Below are positions 1 through 5,432 of a stretch of 5,432 nucleotides of DNA, in pieces. Numbering within the stretch: position 1 is the first letter of the stretch; the number at the start of each line of letters is the position of its first letter. The translations under genes were made by a program, and so were the position numbers. The notes beneath the pieces were generated by a model. That model was given only the letters and a program-made list of their open reading frames with translations. It made no database searches and was not told the origin of the DNA. This DNA is from Candidatus Woesearchaeota archaeon (GTDB lineage: Archaea > Nanobdellota > Nanobdellia > SCGC-AAA011-G17 > JACOZS01), in NCBI GenBank assembly GCA_016181215.1, contig JACOZS010000033.1, forward strand, positions 1 through 5,432, in the 5' to 3' direction.

Positions 1-485
1 ATAATTTCATGAACCTTATTTACAAACCTTATTCTACTGTCATTCTTAAATAATCTCACTAAAGGATTCTCGCAGTATCCATAATAATTCTTGCATTCTT
101 TGTAATCTTTCTTATTAATAGTAATATTAGGCAGATCTTTATCATTAGTATAATTCCTCTGTATTAAAGTATATCCTGTTATGGAATCATCTTTAACTAA
201 TTTCTTAATAACCTCAATATCCTCTCTTGCCAAGATTTCATCAGCATCAAGAACCAGAATCCATGGTTCCTTAGCCTGTTCAATTGAAAAATTTCTTGCC
301 GCAGAAAAATCATCTATCCACTTAAAATTAAACACTTTAGCTCCATGCTTCTTACCAACTTCAGCAGTCTTGTCGGTGCTTCCTGTATCAACAACTATAA
401 TCTCCTTAACCAAATCTTTTACAGCATCCAGCGCATTTCCTATATAGTCTTCCTCGTTTTTAACTATCATGCAAAGGCTGATCAT
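1..485 (-). CDS. Family 2 glycosyltransferase (GT-A fold), N-terminal part, cut by the left window edge
   Basis: This gene encodes a sugar transferase that should move a sugar from a nucleotide-activated donor to an unknown acceptor, probably at the cytoplasmic face of the membrane. 161 codons are visible from ATG at 485, with no stop before the edge. The protein begins MISLCMIVKNEE, the usual first beta strand of GT2 enzymes. VVDTGSTDKT at residues 31-40 is the nucleotide-binding turn. DFSAARN at 59-65 and LVLDADE at 77-83 follow; D80-A-D82 is the metal-binding DXD motif. NPLVRLFKN and FVNKVHEI near the visible end resemble the SunS-like GT2 subgroup, which often carries C-terminal TPRs; that part is off-window. 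ATG 485 fits the family start. An in-frame TTG at 500 is possible, and a TAA stop lies just above it. There is no Shine-Dalgarno sequence. The gene starts 32 bases after the preceding gene's stop. Donor and acceptor cannot be told from sequence. Confidence 0.93.
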   Translation of the reverse strand, partial: MISLCMIVKNEEDYIGNALDAVKDLVKEIIVVDTGSTDKTAEVGKKHGAKVFNFKWIDDFSAARNFSIEQAKEPWILVLDADEILAREDIEVIKKLVKDDSITGYTLIQRNYTNDKDLPNITINKKDYKECKNYYGYCENPLVRLFKNDSRIRFVNKVHEI

Positions 486-507
486 AACTGTCTGTTTCAA
501 GAAATAT

Positions 508-517
508 CTTTATAAAA
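508..517 (-). promoter_or_regulatory. Archaeal TATA-box-like element for a leaderless glycosyltransferase transcript
   Basis: On the minus strand the spacer reads TTTTATAAAG, close to the archaeal TATA consensus. Its centre is about 27 bases upstream of the A of the ATG at 485, the spacing at which archaeal TBP/TFB promoters place the transcription start. The transcript would therefore begin at or next to the start codon, which agrees with the absence of a Shine-Dalgarno sequence there. The purine-rich BRE normally found just upstream is weak here. In A+T-rich DNA such a match can arise by chance, so the spacing is the main support. Confidence 0.5.
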
Positions 518-1318
518 CTAATTGTTTATAACCCTGACTAAATAATTCTTGTAATAAGCAATTACAAGGCTGCTTACCAAGATAGCAATTATTGTAGCAG
601 TAAACGAGAAGAACAGGGCTTCTTTAGAAATATAACTTTGTATCAAGGCGCCTATAACCATTAATCTAAAAGCCCCTAAAAGATACGCCCCAAGATTCAG
701 CAGGATTATACTTGGTTTTTTAGTTATCCTTTCTATTGTATCCCCCAAGGTTTCTTTCCAGGATCTTTCTTTCTTTAACAAAGCATAGTAAGTTATAGCC
801 ACACAAAAACCAATAAAGATTAAAACTAAAATCAGGGAAGAACTTCTAAGTACATTATTTAAGGCCTCTTCAGAAGCAAATACAGTTCTGTTATCGTAAT
901 CAGGCAGCACGTATTTCAAAATCAAAAAAATATATAAAAAATAAGAAAAACCCACAATCAAGAACCTCAAAAAGTACTTCCTATCCATCAACGAGTTTTT
1001 AAAATCAGAATATGTTATTTTATAAGACAACCCCTGTAATATAACATAAATCAATAATATAGATAAAGGCAGAAAAACAAAAGCAATAAAAGAAATATTC
1101 TGGGTTAAACTATTCACAGTATTTAACAGATCCATAGATTCAGCAATGTTCACAGAATTGTTTAATGCAGATTCCTGCAGCCCCTGAAGTTTACCGCTTA
1201 AATTACTAAGAATATTACCGTACTCGCTGATCTTAATTCTTGAAAAAGTTACAGTCAAAAATAATAAAAACGAGTATACAATCTCAATTAAAAAAATTTG
1301 AAATATTCTTTTATTCAT
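518..1318 (-). CDS. Six-helix integral membrane protein of unknown function
   Basis: I do not recognise this 266-residue family. Hydrophobic stretches predict six membrane helices at about residues 5-25, 76-97, 116-138, 160-181, 203-226 and 234-256. Basic residues cluster at the N-terminus (NKR), after helix 2 (K100 to R118), after helix 4 (KKER to KK, 182-201) and at the C-terminus, so by the positive-inside rule both ends are cytoplasmic. The first outward loop (26-75) is long, polar and probably helical; the second (139-159) is acidic. Four N-X-S/T sequons (N39, N53, N74, N143) all fall in these outward loops. The single Cys is in helix 4. No catalytic motif or transporter signature is visible. 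The ATG lies inside the end of the upstream giant gene, with an 8-base overlap and no nearby Shine-Dalgarno sequence, so translation is probably coupled. A membrane anchor or export partner for the giant protein is plausible but unproven. Confidence 0.88.
   Translation of the reverse strand: MNKRIFQIFLIEIVYSFLLFLTVTFSRIKISEYGNILSNLSGKLQGLQESALNNSVNIAESMDLLNTVNSLTQNISFIAFVFLPLSILLIYVILQGLSYKITYSDFKNSLMDRKYFLRFLIVGFSYFLYIFLILKYVLPDYDNRTVFASEEALNNVLRSSSLILVLIFIGFCVAITYYALLKKERSWKETLGDTIERITKKPSIILLNLGAYLLGAFRLMVIGALIQSYISKEALFFSFTATIIAILVSSLVIAYYKNYLVRVINN
1311..1318 (-). other. 8-base gene overlap with an A7 tract at the junction
   Basis: The giant gene ends GAA AAA AAT GAA TAA, and the membrane-protein gene starts at the ATG inside it, so ATGAATAA is shared. 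The ATG is in the +1 frame relative to the giant gene. A run of seven A (minus strand, 1324-1318) immediately precedes and includes the A of the ATG. No Shine-Dalgarno sequence sits at a normal distance; GGAG occurs only about 25 bases upstream. The arrangement is typical of stop-start reinitiation by the same ribosome, which would tie the amounts of the two proteins together. Confidence 0.85.
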
Positions 1319-4300
1319 TTTTTTCAGAAAAGATTATTGCTCCTTCTTCATTTATGGCATATTCTAAACCGTATGCCTCTCCAAGTCTATCAAGATAAGA
1401 TTTAATAGTATCCTCTCCAGAAAACACTATAATTTTTTCAGAAGTTTTTCTTCCAATAGATCTAACGTAATTAGTTTGAAGTGCAAAAAAATTATTTAAA
1501 AAAGTATCATCATAATAACTAAATGGGATTCCGCTTTCTTTAATGCTGTTAAAATTAGAGATCTGGCCAAATTCGGTGATCTTTATGTCTAATTTAGTTT
1601 CAGTCTTTTTTTGTGCTTCAGTCTGTTTTGGTTCTGTTGGTTTCTCCTCAGCACCCGACACCCCGCCAACTTCTTTATCAGGTTTTGCCGTGGCTATTTC
1701 TACTTCTTCCTTTAATTTTCTAGCCCATCTTTCATATATCACAGCAATCTCAAACTGCGCCATGGCACTATCTTCATCTTCTATAGCCCTAACGACAATA
1801 TTCTGATAAATTTCAATAGCAGCCTCGTAATCCCCTACTTCACTAAGCCTTCTGGCAGTTTTAACATGCTCCATAACCTCTTGTTTGCTCAATGGTCTGT
1901 CAACGTCAGATATTTCTCCAGCCACCTTCTCAGCTAATTCAGGAAGTTTCTCTAAAGTTGCTCCTTCAATATTTGTGTCTTTGATATTTTCAGTGACAGA
2001 TGGCTTGTATAGCCAGCAGGCCCCAAGATCTCTTCCTAAACTATCCTTTCCGCAGGTTCCAACTGGAGCCCAATTATCTTTTCCAGTACCTACATCAGGA
2101 TCAAACTTGGAGCACTGTCTTAATAATCCAGTTTCAAGTAATCCAGGAGAATTTGCTCCAACAATAACTCTGCCGGGTTTAACTCCTCCGCTAAGCCCGG
2201 AATCATACTCAAGAGAAGTTAACCTTGTTGTTTCAGGAATACACTCTTCTTCAGATTTTATCTGCTTTCCGGCTTCTTTTGATATAAATAATTCATTAAG
2301 CCTGCTTAGTGCAAAACTAGTGCTTACTTTACTAAACCCGCATTCAGTCCTTAGTCCATATGTTCTTGTTCTTATTTCAACGCATATTTCATTGTAACCT
2401 GTTTGCGCCACCCTGTCTATGTTTTCAGAAGCAAATCCTCCTCTCTGAAGTTTTCTGTTCATAGCCACAAATGCAGGCCTCAAAGTCATTACATTGGCCA
2501 GACTTCCTCTTAAATAAACACTGAACGAAATATCCTCATTTTCCCCGGCATAAATATGATAAAACACTGAATACTGTGATTGTGGCGGTGTCGTTATATC
2601 CGAATAAGGTATCTCGTCAAAGAACGCTGTAAACTGCGGTGGACTTTCTGGTCTTTGAACCTGCGCGAAGAAATTACCAACCCCAGGAAGCTTCTTGGAT
2701 ATCAGGGCCTTGCACACCTCTGCTCCTATTTCAGGCAAACTTCCTCCTGAATAAGATGCAAAAACATTTTTGGCATAATTTTGGGTAAAGTACCCCAAAC
2801 TATTAACTGAATTTTCAACATTCCTCTTGAAATAAGCATATTCCCCTCCCCCTGAACCAACGTCAAACACTTTCTCTGATAGCATACCAACTATCCCGCC
2901 TTTTAAGTTAAGTACAGTAATCGCTTCTCTCCACAAAATGTCGCATAAATAAAATGATCTTAATCTGTCGCATATTCCTACAGACTGTCCTTGCACTTTT
3001 GCTATTTTCAGGCATTGTTCGTATCCCTGCAGCACAGATCTGATATTTTGTAATCCAGCTAATAAACCAGTTAAGCATACAGGCATCACAATGCCTTCCT
3101 TTGCATTAGGCAGGCACAAAGCAAGAGAACCGACGATTCCGCTCTCAACTACATTCTTTACTCCTCCTTCAAGCCTTCCTCCGAAATTACATCTTGATGC
3201 AGGACAAACAACAGGATCACAGGCATTAAACAAAAGTTTACAATCTCCTGGGCTCATAAAATCAGTGCACGATGCTCCAGTCAAAGGTTCCTCTTTAGGT
3301 CCAATGCTCTCTACAGCATAAGATCCTTCATTCCCACAGTTGACCACTTGAGAACCGCGCGCATAATTTCCTCTTCCTAATTTGTCATTGACAAGAGCAA
3401 CGCACCGCTGTATGCCCCTTAATCTGTTTAATTCTTCTTGTGCAGTCTTGTCATATTTAGCTCTTTCGCTTAATTCTATTATCTCAAGATCTAAAGTTCC
3501 TTTTAAATAATCGCTCGATCTTCCCAAAGGACCATTAGGACTTGCTCTTTCAAAAACAGTGTATTTGACTGGATTTCCTGAAGATGAATATTCAACCTCT
3601 ACATATTTTGTTGAATCTATGCTGATTCTGGAAACTTTTCCTCTAGCTCTTCCTTCTTCCACAACAGCAATCTTTGGTATATGCTTGTATTCGGGCGCTT
3701 TGGCTTCTTCCACGAACTTAACTTTTCCTAGTCCAGTAATCTCAACAGGAACCTTTTTTTCAAGGCTTTCTGTAACTTTATTTTCATCTACAACATATCT
3801 TTTCCCTCCAAACAACAGCTCATTGTTATTTATGTCCCTAACACTAATCTCAATTAAATCCCCTACGTTTCCTCCTGGTCTGTAAGTATCAGCTATGTTA
3901 TCAATCTCATCAAGGTTCTTATTTACAATGTCAGCTCCAACTTGCGATTCCAATTCTTTTTTAAATATGCCTTGTCCAAAGTACCTGTCATACTCGTTGT
4001 TTAGTCTATATTCCCTGTAGCTCTTCAGTATTTGTGCCTCATGTGTTCTGTACAAACTGGCATATTTTTCTTCTTCATTTCCTTCAAGCTCGTTCTTTAA
4101 ATTGCTAAATCCCGCATTCCCATCTATAAAATTACTAATCTTCTTTTTGCTTTCCTCATCCAATTCATCCCAGGAAGCAGCCTTTTCATATGCGGCAAAC
4201 TCGTTATCAATTCTCGTTGTTGCAGTACTTGCGGTTAAAGTAGCAAATTGTCTGAAAAGCGTTTTTTGCCCAGCAGGATCTTTTTCATATCTCAATGATT

Positions 4301-5432
4301 CTTTCAAGAAGTAATAATCTTTTTTGTATTCATCATAATCTTTTCCAAGTCCTCTTATTTCAGGCGGCAAATTGCTTTGGTACGCTCCGGATTTAATGCT
4401 GTCAACTATATTTCCAGTATTGGTAAAATCAGTTTCGTATTCTTCTTTATGTTCAAATATAAAGGAATCATAGCTTTTCCTGTACCCAGACGCTCTAGCA
4501 TCAGCATACTTTTCCTTCCAGCTCTCGCTTAATTTCTGTCTTACAACAGCATTTCTTCCTCCTCCAAAAAGCAGGTTCTTGCCCCACAAAATAGTGAACG
4601 TAGCAAAACAAAACTGAGCCCAGAACTTATGTATTTTTTCAAGACTGGTTATTATTTCATCCAACCGCTTTATCAAATCCTGCGCCCTTCCTATCTCCTG
4701 ATCAAGACTTTTGCTGAATATTGCCGGCCCAAGAACTCTTTTTTCTATTGGAAGATTAATTCTTATTTTTGATTCTGAAAATGCTTTCTCTGATTCAGGA
4801 ATTAGGGTTATTTTGGCTTCTCTTTTCACTAATATGTCTTCAATATTAATGCTCGCAGTTACCCTTTCATCTACTACATTAGGCACGGTCGAAATTGAAT
4901 TTACCCTTATATTAGCAGATCCACCAAGCCGTATGCTAACAGCCCTGAACTCAGTATTTCCCTGAACCATCTGGGGTATTATTGTAATCTTATCATCTTC
5001 TATTGAATCAATTATCCATCCTACTTCAAACTTTGATCCAGATAGATCATCTATTCGATCGCCAACCCTAAGAATTCCGCCTTCTTTGATTCTATCTGCA
5101 CCCGTTACAAAAATTTTAACCCTGGACCCAACATCTTGTGATAATATTCTCACGTCAGTTAAGGATATTTTTATATTTTGATTATTATCTCTTAAAATTC
5201 TTGAAGAAGATTTTCCTGCTTTCTCATTACTCAAAGTATCTAATTTTAATTGATACTCATATATTTCTCCTGAAGTTAAATCATTTCCAAATTTTTCAAT
5301 TAAATTTTTATAAGCTTCCTCTCCATTAACCAAATCATTTAGTTCATTGTAATAAATGTCAACTATCCTCTTTTGAGCATTTAAAGCATACAACCCGCCG
5401 GAAGCATCTTTAGTACTTCCATAATTATCTAT
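1311..5432 (-). CDS. Giant multidomain cysteine-rich protein with TPR-like repeats, N-terminus beyond the right edge
   Basis: The frame is open to the window edge, giving 1373 visible residues (numbered from the edge codon). The TTG at 5393 is only an internal Leu, since 13 sense codons precede it. Visible order: TPR-like helices 1-75; a beta-rich section 84-238; a charged helical section about 240-515 with one hydrophobic stretch at 269-292 (FCFATFTILW); beta-rich 520-655; a cysteine-rich core 677-1139 with CDPVVCPASRC at 738-748; a beta-sandwich-like stretch inside the core near 930-975 (SPPQFTAFFDE, then QYSVFYHIYAG); TPR-like helices about 1185-1246 (GDYEAAIEIYQ); an E/K/P/T-rich linker 1247-1280; and a small alpha/beta domain to the end. 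No HEXXH or other catalytic motif is seen. From memory only, the CDPVVCPASRC and PPQFTAFFDE regions resemble uncharacterised giant proteins of DPANN archaea. Cysteine content and lack of enzyme motifs suggest a secreted structural or adhesive protein. The signal peptide would be off-window. It is translationally coupled to the following membrane protein. Confidence 0.9.
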   Translation of the reverse strand: MDNYGSTKDASGGLYALNAQKRIVDIYYNELNDLVNGEEAYKNLIEKFGNDLTSGEIYEYQLKLDTLSNEKAGKSSSRILRDNNQNIKISLTDVRILSQDVGSRVKIFVTGADRIKEGGILRVGDRIDDLSGSKFEVGWIIDSIEDDKITIIPQMVQGNTEFRAVSIRLGGSANIRVNSISTVPNVVDERVTASINIEDILVKREAKITLIPESEKAFSESKIRINLPIEKRVLGPAIFSKSLDQEIGRAQDLIKRLDEIITSLEKIHKFWAQFCFATFTILWGKNLLFGGGRNAVVRQKLSESWKEKYADARASGYRKSYDSFIFEHKEEYETDFTNTGNIVDSIKSGAYQSNLPPEIRGLGKDYDEYKKDYYFLKESLRYEKDPAGQKTLFRQFATLTASTATTRIDNEFAAYEKAASWDELDEESKKKISNFIDGNAGFSNLKNELEGNEEEKYASLYRTHEAQILKSYREYRLNNEYDRYFGQGIFKKELESQVGADIVNKNLDEIDNIADTYRPGGNVGDLIEISVRDINNNELLFGGKRYVVDENKVTESLEKKVPVEITGLGKVKFVEEAKAPEYKHIPKIAVVEEGRARGKVSRISIDSTKYVEVEYSSSGNPVKYTVFERASPNGPLGRSSDYLKGTLDLEIIELSERAKYDKTAQEELNRLRGIQRCVALVNDKLGRGNYARGSQVVNCGNEGSYAVESIGPKEEPLTGASCTDFMSPGDCKLLFNACDPVVCPASRCNFGGRLEGGVKNVVESGIVGSLALCLPNAKEGIVMPVCLTGLLAGLQNIRSVLQGYEQCLKIAKVQGQSVGICDRLRSFYLCDILWREAITVLNLKGGIVGMLSEKVFDVGSGGGEYAYFKRNVENSVNSLGYFTQNYAKNVFASYSGGSLPEIGAEVCKALISKKLPGVGNFFAQVQRPESPPQFTAFFDEIPYSDITTPPQSQYSVFYHIYAGENEDISFSVYLRGSLANVMTLRPAFVAMNRKLQRGGFASENIDRVAQTGYNEICVEIRTRTYGLRTECGFSKVSTSFALSRLNELFISKEAGKQIKSEEECIPETTRLTSLEYDSGLSGGVKPGRVIVGANSPGLLETGLLRQCSKFDPDVGTGKDNWAPVGTCGKDSLGRDLGACWLYKPSVTENIKDTNIEGATLEKLPELAEKVAGEISDVDRPLSKQEVMEHVKTARRLSEVGDYEAAIEIYQNIVVRAIEDEDSAMAQFEIAVIYERWARKLKEEVEIATAKPDKEVGGVSGAEEKPTEPKQTEAQKKTETKLDIKITEFGQISNFNSIKESGIPFSYYDDTFLNNFFALQTNYVRSIGRKTSEKIIVFSGEDTIKSYLDRLGEAYGLEYAINEEGAIIFSEKNE
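1693..1880 (-). other. TPR-like helical pair near the C-terminus of the giant protein
   Basis: Residues about 1185-1246 read as two to three amphipathic helices. The first fits the TPR pattern: ARRLSEVGDYEAAIEIYQ has the Gly-x-Tyr-x-x-Ala spacing. The second, AQFEIAVIYERWARKL, fits the partner helix of the next unit. TPRs bind peptides or other proteins, so this would be a docking site. It is followed by a disordered E/K/P/T-rich linker. One repeat alone is short for a stable TPR fold, so flanking helices probably contribute. Confidence 0.6.
2016..3404 (-). other. Cysteine-rich core of the giant protein
   Basis: Nineteen of the 20 visible cysteines fall between residues 677 and 1139. The other one is at residue 275, and none lies in the last 234 residues. 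The densest part holds seven Cys in 72 residues, ending in CDPVVCPASRCNFGG. Next come ALCLPN and PVCLTG flanking a hydrophobic, Gly-rich stretch, then EQC, GIC and YLC, then pairs such as EIC and TEC. The spacing does not match a standard zinc ribbon, ferredoxin or EGF pattern. I read it as a disulfide-stabilised extracytoplasmic region; a novel metal site is the main alternative. Confidence 0.7.

Noticed and set aside
181..447. 88-codon plus-strand reading frame
   Set aside because: It is antisense to the glycosyltransferase, whose DXD and VVDTGSTDKT motifs are unmistakable; the plus-strand protein is Ser/Leu-rich without recognisable features.
1291..1297. T7 run (minus strand) just inside the membrane-protein gene as a terminator
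   Set aside because: It encodes part of the first membrane helix and lies about 20 bases after the start codon. Homopolymer runs are common in this A+T-rich DNA, and I see no stem before it.
1543..5329. Seven plus-strand reading frames of 63 to 170 codons within 1543-5329
   Set aside because: All are antisense to the continuous giant gene and show the Ser/Leu/Pro/Phe-rich composition expected of the complement of charged coding sequence. None has a recognisable domain.
5391..5393. TTG as the start codon of the giant gene
   Set aside because: The same frame stays open for 13 more codons to the window edge with no stop. The TTG lies within what looks like a helical repeat, so it is an internal Leu and the true start is off-window.
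1311..5432. Giant protein as a secreted metallopeptidase
   Set aside because: There is no HEXXH motif or other recognisable catalytic signature in the visible 1373 residues.
1..5432. Recoded genetic code (TGA as Gly, as in some CPR bacteria)
   Set aside because: All three genes read through with the standard code without in-frame TGA, and the visible stops are TAA and TAG.

Overview
The window is tightly coding and all three genes I can support lie on the minus strand, so transcription runs from right to left. The DNA is A+T-rich. Arg is mostly AGA/AGG, Ile is often ATA, and neither visible start has a convincing Shine-Dalgarno sequence. One short spacer carries a TATA box at the distance expected for a leaderless archaeal transcript. 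With the look of the giant protein, this suggests an archaeon, most likely a DPANN lineage of the Woesearchaeota/Pacearchaeota kind. That assignment is inference: there is no marker gene in the window.

Layout in the direction of transcription. (1) 5432-1311: a giant protein of at least 1373 residues whose N-terminus lies beyond the right edge. It has a helical TPR-like start, beta-rich domains, a long charged helical section, a sharply bounded cysteine-rich core, a TPR-like helical pair, a low-complexity linker and a small C-terminal domain. (2) 1318-518: a 266-residue protein with six membrane segments, overlapping the giant gene by 8 bases. (3) 485-1: the N-terminal 161 residues of a family 2 glycosyltransferase, cut by the left edge and preceded by a TATA-like element.

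How they may work together (inference): the giant protein and the six-helix protein look like a translationally coupled pair, perhaps a large extracytoplasmic or surface protein and its membrane partner. The glycosyltransferase could act on surface glycans, but its own promoter-like element suggests it can be expressed separately. The most unusual point is a contrast in N-glycosylation sequons. I find none among 75 Asn in the giant protein, while the small membrane protein has four, all in loops predicted to face outward. There are no RNA genes, mobile elements, CRISPR arrays or sizeable non-coding stretches; the only gap between genes is 32 bases.
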